Position numbers and translations under genes: made by a program. DNA of 12,222 nt, from contig CAYMRB010000313.1 in assembly GCA_964392615.1 (NCBI GenBank), positions 1-12,222 of the forward strand. The letters are read 5' to 3'. How positions within the stretch are numbered: position 1 is the first letter of the stretch; the number at the start of each line of letters is the position of its first letter. The notes beneath the pieces are model-generated. The model made no database searches. It saw only the letters and a list, made by a program, of their open reading frames with translations, and was not told where the DNA came from. This DNA is from CAYMRB01 sp964392615 (GTDB lineage Bacteria; Planctomycetota; UBA8108). Shown one piece after another: positions 6,201 through 12,222 of this stretch.

Positions 6201-8446
6201 ACGAGATCGGCGATCCGCAATTCGCGAGCTACGGCAAGGTGTGGCTGCTCGACAACGAGATCCGCGAGGGCCGTTGGTCCGCCGCTCGTCGGGTCTTGAA
6301 GACGCTAGAGACTTTGAGCTCCGCAGACGAACGTCTGACCCGCTCGATCGATGTCCGTCGAGCGTGGCTCGATTCGCTCACCGGCTGGTCGGACCGTGCC
6401 GCCCGCCATCTCGCCTCCACGGGATACGAACGACTCGATCAGGTCCGCGCCGGCGAACGACTGTCACACGGCGACCTTGCCGACGGTCTCGTCGCGGCCA
6501 TCACGCTGATCGAGCTGGGCCATGTGATCCGGGCGGAAGCGGTCCTCGATCGGCTGCGCCGCGCCTTCGATCGCGCGAAGGAGCTGCCCGGCTCGGTGGA
6601 GTGCCGTCTGCTGCTGGCCGACGCCGCGCTGCGCCGAGGCGACGTCGACAAGGCCGAGGAGTGGCTGCGCCAGGCGACTGCGGTCGGCGGAGACGACGCC
6701 GAGGTGTCGCCGAACGAGTGCGACCCGCGCGTGCCGTTCCTCGAGGCGCGGGCGGCTCTGGCCGCGCCATCCGTCGACCGTACGCGCGTTCGGCGGCTCA
6801 TCGACCTCGCGGTCAAGAGACAGCCGCGCGGCACGACGCACGAGCTTCGCTGGCTGGCGGCCCTCGTCCGCGCCGAATCGCAGGCGCGAGGAGCTACGGG
6901 CCGTCTGTCTCAGCTCGCGGCGTTTCTCGATGGTCTCACGGCTCCGGACCGCAAGCGGTACGAAGCGCGCGACCATCGACGTCGGCTCGGCCTCGGCGCG
7001 TCGCTCGAGGGGCACGCAGCGACCGGTGTGTCGGCTGCGTGGCGACTGGAAGCGCTGACGAGGATTCGCGGCGCCGATAGCGCGTACCGGGCTCTCGAGG
7101 TCATCCTGGATGCGCTCGACGCCGCCGAGGGCGCGATCTTCTCGGCCGACGGCGAGCTCGTCGCGTCGATCGGTCTCAAGGGAGCGCGGAAGAAGAGTGA
7201 CTTCGCTGCGCGGTGCCTCGAGTTGCGCACGGGGCGTGTCGCGCGCGGCTTGTGCATCGAAGTGGCGACGGCGGACGACACGCTCGACGCGGTGCTATGG
7301 GCCGGTCCACCCCGAGCGGGACAAGAGTTGGAGAGCGAGTCGGAACGTCTCGCGTATCTCCGACTCGTCGCGATGGCCTTGCCGCGAGACGCACTCGCTT
7401 CGCCCGCGGTCACCAGAGACGCCACGACGGCCTCGCTGGGGAAGACCACCGGTCTTCTGAATCCGTCGGCAGCGGACGTCGTCAGCCGCTCGCCGGTCAT
7501 GCAGCCCGTCCTGACGCTCATCCGCAAAGCGCGCGAATCGTCCCTGCCCGTCCTGCTGGTCGGAGAGTCGGGTGTCGGCAAGGACTTCCTCGCCCGGCGG
7601 CTGCACGACATCGGGCCACGCCGACACCGGCCGTTCGTCACGCAAAGCTGCACCGCGGTTCCCGAGGGCCTTCTCGAGGTCGATCTCTTCGGACACGAGG
7701 AAGGCGCGTTCACCGGAGCGCACCGTTCGAAGCGCGGCTTCCTGCTCGAAGCCGACGGCGGAACGTTCTACCTCGACAACGTCGACTCGGCGCCGCTGGC
7801 GACACAGGCGCACCTGCTTCGAGTGCTCGATACCGGCACGGTCCGACCGGTCGGGAGCAATCAGACCGTCAACGTCGACATTCGCTTCATCGCGTCGACG
7901 CATTCCGACCTCGAGGAGCTGGCTCGAGAGGGACGGTTCCGCACCGACCTGCTATACCGCCTCACCGGCCTGACGATCGAGGTGCCGCCGCTGAGGCGCC
8001 GCCCCGAGGACATTCCGATCCTCGTGGAGTACTTCCGAAGCCGGATGATCGGCGGATCGGCGGAGTTCGACGAGGACGCGATGCGGGTCCTGATGTCCCA
8101 CGACTGGCCCGGGAACATCCGCCAGCTCGAGACCGTCGTTCGACGCTTGAACCTCACGACCGAGGGACGGATCGGGGCCCGGGACGTCGCGCAGAACCTG
8201 GGGGGCGGGGCAGCGGACGGCAGGTTCCCGCGCTGGCTCTTTCGAGAGCGCTCGTACGAGGAAGCTCTCGCCGACCTGCGTCGCGAGTATCTGCTGTTCC
8301 TGTTCGAGGAGTGCGGCGGCGACATCGCGCAGGTCGCCGATCGTCTCGGCACGACGAAGCGAAACGCCTACCTGCGCTTCTCGCGCAGCGGGATTGATCT
8401 CGAAGCGTTGCGTCGCGCCGGCCCCGATCGACCGGCAGCCCGTTGA
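3233..8446 (+). CDS. Ser/Thr kinase–STAND ATPase–TPR–GAF–sigma-54 activator fusion
   Basis: A 1737-residue cytoplasmic regulator. Residues 30-283: Hanks-type kinase with Gly loop (37-44), Lys60, catalytic loop HLDLKPQN (Asp154; HLD, so non-RD), DFG (171-173) and APE motif (194-196, AAPE). Residues 300-540: PknK/AAA_16-like ATPase, Walker A GDAEMGKS (330-337), Walker B VLMLED (Asp442). About 560-640 is a probable winged-helix segment; about 640-1195 is alpha-helical TPR-like. About 1270-1400 is GAF-like. Residues 1418-1655: sigma-54 AAA+ domain with Walker A GESGVGKD (1444-1451), intact GAFTGA (1491-1496), arginine-finger motif GRFRTDLLYR (1567-1576) and WPGNIRQL (1625-1632). Walker B reads LDN (1514-1516) where LDE is usual. 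Residues 1685-1727 are a Fis-type HTH. It probably couples ligand binding and phosphorylation to activation of sigma-54 promoters. The GTG start overlaps the cohesin-like gene (GTGA), and the kinase fold begins 30 residues later. Whether the AAA+ domain hydrolyses ATP is uncertain. Confidence 0.92.
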   Translation: MTRKARPERTSARRRASSGLRARRPRHPRYRIIRKLGSGGHATVWLARDVLAPDSEFALKVAHDEESSARLIDEYRLLRGLRHSAVPQAYDGGRLPDSGDAYMALEHIDAPDLAKHAAELRRHGADGLDELVRVLLEIAVGLDYLHRNDVLHLDLKPQNVVCPQPLVKLLDFGVARPADRGRVEIDAGTAHYAAPEVLASGHGDARSDLYSLGALMYTCITGRRAMRGRSLEEIRQAQLQESPSLPAKTPRGLAPIISTLLEYNPANRYRDVSEVLGALRQIAPDDDEGSRPRALEEPRLAGRRRELGVFCRWLDRLRNGRGPGLLAVEGDAEMGKSGLVGMFQTELGAAGVRHVALSCHTLGQDPAFRTAVRYVLLSLPKQLAQTGRSALLRTFLDLGKTRAAELDLTRMTLGQVHDRVVREAWALTAGAADEPIVLMLEDLHLADALTVEFVRRLATLSIAGLERVGVIASTRDDADALLRTARDDMLVEKIRLGPLSASHRRESLAPLAPRLPRDAIARIASVSKGIPGQLVRHAHRALASSTLELPVADGATSPREYLRDRIAKLSQAERQALLFVALRGQPTPRSTLASLTDDSPAATATVSIDLLRVGLVKETSTGLYPSQDCPVDDIVGDTDERTIRHAHDRIAALHLKAGDAGPRTALHLLRAGKRRRAIELLEQSAPELDLGGNVDLAVRIYDEFLEHGRSGRTRCWLLERAADCLVKRGRLSEATDRYAEILDLPRLNAAIRLRVSRKLGGAFQRSGNSQQARAALEAALVLAEREPRSNEHLLILYELAALELFLGEFACATSHARAGHGILDALTPQALPDSDAAYHRLNFRSILGNVFLRQFDFDAAIAEFEEGLDLAGSTGSMTNEAVLLNNLGLAYRQSNRLGAALRVYRRAAKVASTGGDDTALFSIQCNEAAVLSRLGRLREARKRLVALERQPLTAESVRARLFLAHTKGLVQRIERSDARSTWEQSLRLSDEIGDPQFASYGKVWLLDNEIREGRWSAARRVLKTLETLSSADERLTRSIDVRRAWLDSLTGWSDRAARHLASTGYERLDQVRAGERLSHGDLADGLVAAITLIELGHVIRAEAVLDRLRRAFDRAKELPGSVECRLLLADAALRRGDVDKAEEWLRQATAVGGDDAEVSPNECDPRVPFLEARAALAAPSVDRTRVRRLIDLAVKRQPRGTTHELRWLAALVRAESQARGATGRLSQLAAFLDGLTAPDRKRYEARDHRRRLGLGASLEGHAATGVSAAWRLEALTRIRGADSAYRALEVILDALDAAEGAIFSADGELVASIGLKGARKKSDFAARCLELRTGRVARGLCIEVATADDTLDAVLWAGPPRAGQELESESERLAYLRLVAMALPRDALASPAVTRDATTASLGKTTGLLNPSAADVVSRSPVMQPVLTLIRKARESSLPVLLVGESGVGKDFLARRLHDIGPRRHRPFVTQSCTAVPEGLLEVDLFGHEEGAFTGAHRSKRGFLLEADGGTFYLDNVDSAPLATQAHLLRVLDTGTVRPVGSNQTVNVDIRFIASTHSDLEELAREGRFRTDLLYRLTGLTIEVPPLRRRPEDIPILVEYFRSRMIGGSAEFDEDAMRVLMSHDWPGNIRQLETVVRRLNLTTEGRIGARDVAQNLGGGAADGRFPRWLFRERSYEEALADLRREYLLFLFEECGGDIAQVADRLGTTKRNAYLRFSRSGIDLEALRRAGPDRPAAR
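8406..8445 (+). repeat. Direct repeat copy A (3' end of the regulator gene)
   Basis: This stretch codes the last residues of the kinase–sigma-54 regulator (LRRAGPDRPAAR). It recurs at 12100-12140: 8406-8436 aligns without gaps to 12100-12130 with three mismatches in 31 (8414, 8417, 8432), and CCGTTG recurs after a 3- versus 4-base spacer. The two copies bracket the DUF6288-like gene. The core CCGATCGACCGG is a 10/12 palindrome here. Confidence 0.75.
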
Positions 8447-8497
8447 GGTTGACTTTGCATGCCGGTGGCGGGAGTGTGGGGATCCCGATAGGAATAT

Positions 8498-8501
8498 GGA
8501 G
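8498..8501 (+). promoter_or_regulatory. Ribosome binding site for the DUF6288-like gene
   Basis: GGAG ends seven bases before the ATG at 8509. It decides the start in favour of 8509 over the in-frame TTG at 8443, which overlaps the regulator's stop and would add 22 non-signal residues before a good signal peptide. Confidence 0.65.
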
Positions 8502-8508
8502 CCTCCCG

Positions 8509-11500
8509 ATGAATCGAATGATGTTGGTGGTCGTTCTCCTGTGCAGCTCGACCTTGGCAGAAGGCCAGTCCTTCTATAGAGAGCCGCACGGGCTGTTCTC
8601 GACCCGCCCCAGCGAGACGGCGTCACTCCAGTCGATCGACCGCCTCGGGCCCGTGGGCCTGGGGATCGAGCTGCTCCAGCCGGCCTTCGTGATGCGGATC
8701 AAGAACGTCGAGAAGAGTTCGCCCGCGGCGGCCACCGGCAAGCTGGAGAAGGGCCAGATCATCGAGACGATCAACGGCCAGGCACTCAAAGATATCGATC
8801 CGCGCATCCAGCTCGGCCAGATCCTCGCCGAGGCCGAGGCAACCGACGGCGTGGTCGAGTTCGCGATCCAGGGCGTGGCCGAGCCGGTCGTGGTGAAGGT
8901 GCCGGTGCTGGGTGCATATAGCGACACCTGGCCGCTGAACTGCCCGAAGTCGGACAAGATCGTGCGGCAGGTGGCTGACTACCTTTCCAAACCCGAGTCG
9001 ACCGAAGGCCTCGGCGGGATCGGCATGCTCTTCCTGCTCTCCACGGGCGAGGACAAGGACCTGGAAGTCGTGCGCAACTGGGCGCGCAAGACACCGGCCC
9101 ATACCTACCCGTGGTACGTCGGTTATGGTGGCATTCCGCTCACCGAGTGCTACCTGCGCACCGGCGACGAGGAGATCCTCGCGAACATCCAGAAGTGGGT
9201 CGATAGCGCGGCCAAGACACAGCACAACGATGCCTGGGCCGGTCGGGGCTCGGCTCTCACCGGCTACGGCAGCGGCCATCTCAACGCGGCCGGCACCCAC
9301 GTGGTCACCTTTCTCCTGCTGGCGAAGGAATGCGGCGCGGACGTGCCCGATCGCACTCTTCATGGCGCGCTGAGGCACTTCTATCGTTACGCCGGCCGGG
9401 GCAACAACCCCTACGGCGACGATCGCCCGTTCACCGGCTTTGTCGACAACGGCAAGAACGGCAAGCTCGCCATCGCCATGGCCGCGGCCGCCGCGCTCAC
9501 CCCGGACGGCGAGGGCTCGGTCTACGCCAGGGCCCGCGACGTCTGTGCGATGCAGAGCTTCTACACCACGACCTTCATGCTGCACGGCCACACCGGCGGC
9601 GGCATCGGCGAGATCTGGCGTAGCGCCGCGATGGGTCTTCTGTACGAGAAGAGGCCCAAGCAATACCGCGAGTTCATGGACAATCGCCAGTGGCACTACG
9701 ACCTGTCGCGTCGCTTCGACGGATCGTTCGGCATCCTCGGTGGGAGCGGCTACGACAAGGAACTGTGGGGCGTCGCCTTCCCGCTGGCCTACACCATGCC
9801 GCGCAAGACGCTGCGCATCAGCGGCGCACCTCGCACCGAGTTCTCCAAGCCCTATCGACTGCCCGAGCTGCCGTGGGGCACCGAGGCGGACAATCTCTTT
9901 CTCTCGCTCGAAGCAGTGCCGGATGAGGACGGCAACAAGCAGGACCTGACGGGAGAGACTCTCGCCAAGGACTCCAGCATACACTTCATCCGCCGCTTCC
10001 ACCGACCGGACCAACCCGGCGACGACGAGGTCCGTCGGTACATCCACCACCAGGACTTCAACATCCGCAACATCGCCGCGTTCAAGGCACTCGGCATCAA
10101 CTTCGGCTACATCGGCTCGAAGTCCGGTGGCGGCAAGCTGCGCCAAAACCTGGTGATGGAGTCCCTCCGACACGAGGATCCGCGCGTTCGCCGGGCCATG
10201 TTCGGAGCTCTCCTGTACCGCACCGATGCGTTGACACCGGAGATCTTCGAGCTCGCGGTGCTGGCGGTCAGGAACCCGGAGGAATCCTGGTGGATCAAGG
10301 ACGCCGCGATCCAGCTCATCGGCCGCGGTTCGGTGGAACAGATCGTACCCCTCGTCGATCTCCTGCTCCCCTATCTCGAGCACGAGGAGGCTTGGTTGCG
10401 AAACGCAGCACTGACCGCGCTCACGCCGGTGGCTGCAGACGAGCGCTGCTATCAAAGAGTGCTTCCCGCGATGGGGGAACTGGTGAGAATGAACCAGCGT
10501 GTGTCGGTGACGCACGGGTTCGCGCCTGCCATCCGTGCCAGGATCAAGGAGGCCGGGCCCGCGGTGCAGCAGTTGGCGACCGAGACCCTGAAGGAAACTT
10601 TCACCGGCTATGCCGGCCGGAAGACCAGTCCCGCCGGACAGAACCTCAAGCCCACCTACGACTACCACCTCGAAGCCATCGCGGCGTCGCTGGCCGAGGT
10701 GCCCGGCGGCCTCGACGTGCTCTACGAGATCGCCCGGCAGAAGCGCCCGGACGAGATCCTCCCCTACAAGGAGCTCTTCCTGGCCGCGGATCCCAGCCAG
10801 TTCGGCCCTGAGCTGAAGAAGGCGATCATCCCGATCATCCGGGACGAGCTCATTCCCGAGTTCGTCGGCAAGAATCGCAGGAGGCTGTATCCGCTGGCCG
10901 CCAACGAAGTGAAGTCGGGATGGCCCGGCGGCAGAGGGGAGCCCGTCGATGGCTTGGCCGCGCTCTACAAGCGTGCTGGCCGCGACGAATACGACTGGCA
11001 CATGTTCGCGGACCTCCGTTACGCCGAGTGGTCCTATCACAGCTTCGACCCGAATCCCGCCGAGCAGGTGCCCTTCGATCAGCTGGTCTCGCGCTACCGC
11101 GAGGTGACGATGCCCGAGGGCATGGAGCGGTGGTTCGCGCCCGATTTCGACCCCGCGAAGGCCGGTTGGAAGAAGGGCAAGAGCCCCTTCGGTAGCTACG
11201 ACGGGAAGCTTCCCGATCGCCCGATCACGAAGTGCTCTGCCGGCTGTGTCGGCCCGGGCTGCTACGGAGCGACCAAGGTGAACACCCTGTGGGAGAAGGA
11301 GGTCCTGCTTCTACGCGGCACCTTCAAGACTCCGCCGCTGAAAGAGGGGCACCGATACCGCTTGCGGGTCAACACCGGCGAGCACGTCGGCGCCGGCGGT
11401 GGACACATCATCTACATCAATGGCAAGCCCTTGATCGAAGCCAAGCAGGGTGGCGGCCGCGGATCGGGCGGTCGTCCCAAGGGCGCCTACATCACCAAGG

Positions 11501-12096
11501 AGTTCCTCGACGACTTCAGGGCCGGCGGGGTGACGATCGCGGTGAAGACCTTCATCCGCTACAACGCCAAGTACAGCACCAAGCCGAAGAGCCGAACGCC
11601 CCAGGGCAAGTTCAGCATCCACCTCGATGAGCAGAAGCTGCCACCGATGGGCGATGACCTCGTGCTCCGATCCGCGGCGGTCGTGCCGATGCTGTCATCC
11701 GACTGGCAGGCCAAGCTCGATCCGGAAGACGCGGCCCAGAACCCCGACGACAACCTGTTCCGCTGGGACGGCAGGTTCGCCGTCAATCCAGAGATCGAGG
11801 GGACATGGAAGCTCATCGCGCAAGTGGTCGAGATCGCCGAGTTCGACCCGGCGAAGAGGCGCGGCCACGTCCGTAACGCGCCCTTCGCCACGATCACGCT
11901 CGAGGAAGGCGGCAAGACGAGCGAGTCGACCTGGGCCTGGTCCGGCGACACGCTGATGGACCTGGATCGCTACCAGGCGCTCAAGATGCAGATCAGGAAG
12001 GTCGGCGACACCGACTACCTGTTCGTCGAGTCCGGCGGATTCAGCTCACGACACAGGCCCGACTGGAAGTCGAGGTGGTATGTCCTGGCGAAGTAG
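8509..12096 (+). CDS. Large secreted DUF6288-like protein with PDZ-like and HEAT-like regions
   Basis: A 1195-residue predicted exported protein of unknown function. The ATG at 8509 gives a signal peptide (MNRMMLVVVLLCSSTLAEG) with cleavage likely near residues 17-20. About 46-134 is PDZ-like (GLGIELL, then SSPAAATGKLEKGQIIETING, the usual 'A..aGL..GD.I..iNG' pattern). About 135-528 resembles the DUF6288 family: helical repeats with conserved Trp/Tyr/Gly patches such as YPWYVGYGGIPL and the AGRGS, HLNAAGTH and HGHTGGGIGE runs, suggesting an alpha-toroid. About 531-690 looks HEAT-like. About 872-1044 is beta-rich, perhaps galactose-binding-like, with Cys909, Cys913 and Cys918 close together; about 1050-1195 is another beta-rich domain. 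It starts 62 bp after the regulator and has no visible terminator. It is clearly richer in Lys (AAG) than the Arg-rich regulator, and direct repeats flank it, so it may be a later arrival. A glycan-processing role is possible but unsupported. The family name is from memory. Confidence 0.88.
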   Translation: MNRMMLVVVLLCSSTLAEGQSFYREPHGLFSTRPSETASLQSIDRLGPVGLGIELLQPAFVMRIKNVEKSSPAAATGKLEKGQIIETINGQALKDIDPRIQLGQILAEAEATDGVVEFAIQGVAEPVVVKVPVLGAYSDTWPLNCPKSDKIVRQVADYLSKPESTEGLGGIGMLFLLSTGEDKDLEVVRNWARKTPAHTYPWYVGYGGIPLTECYLRTGDEEILANIQKWVDSAAKTQHNDAWAGRGSALTGYGSGHLNAAGTHVVTFLLLAKECGADVPDRTLHGALRHFYRYAGRGNNPYGDDRPFTGFVDNGKNGKLAIAMAAAAALTPDGEGSVYARARDVCAMQSFYTTTFMLHGHTGGGIGEIWRSAAMGLLYEKRPKQYREFMDNRQWHYDLSRRFDGSFGILGGSGYDKELWGVAFPLAYTMPRKTLRISGAPRTEFSKPYRLPELPWGTEADNLFLSLEAVPDEDGNKQDLTGETLAKDSSIHFIRRFHRPDQPGDDEVRRYIHHQDFNIRNIAAFKALGINFGYIGSKSGGGKLRQNLVMESLRHEDPRVRRAMFGALLYRTDALTPEIFELAVLAVRNPEESWWIKDAAIQLIGRGSVEQIVPLVDLLLPYLEHEEAWLRNAALTALTPVAADERCYQRVLPAMGELVRMNQRVSVTHGFAPAIRARIKEAGPAVQQLATETLKETFTGYAGRKTSPAGQNLKPTYDYHLEAIAASLAEVPGGLDVLYEIARQKRPDEILPYKELFLAADPSQFGPELKKAIIPIIRDELIPEFVGKNRRRLYPLAANEVKSGWPGGRGEPVDGLAALYKRAGRDEYDWHMFADLRYAEWSYHSFDPNPAEQVPFDQLVSRYREVTMPEGMERWFAPDFDPAKAGWKKGKSPFGSYDGKLPDRPITKCSAGCVGPGCYGATKVNTLWEKEVLLLRGTFKTPPLKEGHRYRLRVNTGEHVGAGGGHIIYINGKPLIEAKQGGGRGSGGRPKGAYITKEFLDDFRAGGVTIAVKTFIRYNAKYSTKPKSRTPQGKFSIHLDEQKLPPMGDDLVLRSAAVVPMLSSDWQAKLDPEDAAQNPDDNLFRWDGRFAVNPEIEGTWKLIAQVVEIAEFDPAKRRGHVRNAPFATITLEEGGKTSESTWAWSGDTLMDLDRYQALKMQIRKVGDTDYLFVESGGFSSRHRPDWKSRWYVLAK

Positions 12097-12099
12097 TCC

Positions 12100-12140
12100 C
12101 GTTGCGTAGCACCGGCCCCGATCGATCGGCTACTCCGTTG
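12100..12140 (+). repeat. Direct repeat copy B, remnant of the regulator 3' end
   Basis: Begins four bases after the DUF6288-like stop and matches 8406-8445 (28 of 31 ungapped, then CCGTTG after a one-base longer spacer). Read in the regulator's frame it codes LRSTGPDRSATPLLSAP and stops at TAG 12153-12155, so it looks like a decayed piece of the 3' end of that gene or of a paralogue. The core CCGATCGATCGG (12118-12129) is a perfect 12-bp palindrome. The words CCGTTGC and CGGCCCCG occur here and again at 12135-12152. Confidence 0.75.
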
Positions 12141-12182
12141 CTGTCGGCCCCGTAGTGCGCAGTCTTTCGACGAAGAGAGGCG

Positions 12183-12209
12183 CCCGCGGCCCCCAACCCC
12201 CCAACCCCC
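12183..12209 (-). other. Putative G-quadruplex motif
   Basis: The + strand has C-tracts of 3, 5, 6 and 5 bases separated by GCGG, AA and AA. The - strand therefore reads G5-TT-G6-TT-G5-CCGC-G3, which satisfies the usual four-tract quadruplex pattern with short loops. It lies in non-coding sequence about 90 bp after the last stop. No gene reaching it is visible in the window. Confidence 0.6.
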
Positions 12210-12222
12210 GAACCAACGGGCC

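Noticed and set aside
5116..7080. 654-codon + strand frame inside the regulator gene
   Set aside because: Arg/Pro/Ala-rich shadow in another frame of the TPR region; the regulator's own frame has clear domains on both sides and no break.
8449..8454. TTGACT as a -35 box for the DUF6288-like gene
   Set aside because: No acceptable -10 at 16-18 bp; the nearest AT-richer stretch (8488-8497) is about 34 bp away.
8443..8508. TTG start for the DUF6288-like gene at 8443
   Set aside because: It overlaps the regulator's stop, adds 22 residues with no signal character, and has no better ribosome site than the GGAG before the ATG at 8509.
8623..11040. 805-codon open frame on the - strand opposite the DUF6288-like gene
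   Set aside because: Long antisense frames are expected in GC-rich genes. The translation has no recognisable domain, while the + strand protein has a signal peptide and patterned domains.

Overview
The window is about 12 kb of GC-rich bacterial DNA with every supported gene on the + strand. Two secreted proteins carry paired dockerin/EF-hand-type repeats of a kind common in Planctomycetota. A very large Ser/Thr kinase–ATPase–sigma-54 activator and a large secreted DUF6288-like protein point the same way. I therefore favour a planctomycete or a similar complex-lifestyle, large-genome bacterium; this is inference from gene content, not from a marker gene.

Layout. (1) 1-1262: 3' part of a caspase-family (C14-like) peptidase with both catalytic residues visible, an EF-hand-like loop and a beta-rich C-terminal region. 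(2) 1259-2155: a lipoprotein overlapping it by GTGA, with Gly/Glu/Asp repeats and a paired dockerin-type tail. (3) 2156-2318: 163 bp holding a strong intrinsic terminator (2221-2257), which ends the first transcription unit. (4) 2319-3236: secreted cohesin-like plus dockerin-type protein. (5) 3233-8446: a 1737-residue single-chain regulator overlapping the previous gene by GTGA. Its order is Hanks-type kinase, STAND/PknK-like ATPase, TPR region, GAF-like domain, sigma-54 AAA+ domain, Fis-type HTH. (6) 8509-12096: a 1195-residue secreted protein with PDZ-like, DUF6288-like, HEAT-like and two beta-rich C-terminal regions. (7) 12097-12222: non-coding tail with a partial second copy of the 3' end of the regulator gene and a G-quadruplex-type motif on the - strand.

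How the genes may work together. The cohesin-like protein and the regulator form a tight two-gene operon, so the secreted protein may be sensed by, or report to, the cytoplasmic regulator. Cohesin-type and dockerin-type modules in adjacent products could allow calcium-dependent assembly outside the cell. The caspase upstream also has a calcium-type loop, but it lies before the terminator and has different codon use, so a functional link is unproven.

Most notable points: the sigma-54 AAA+ domain keeps its GAFTGA loop, Walker A lysine and arginine fingers but has replaced both residues of the 'glutamate switch' and the sensor I Asn. The DUF6288-like gene is bracketed by about 40-bp imperfect direct repeats, one of which is the 3' end of the regulator gene; this looks like the scar of an insertion or recombination. 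Composition changes near 1260-1500 and again near 8446, so the window may be a mosaic of three segments.
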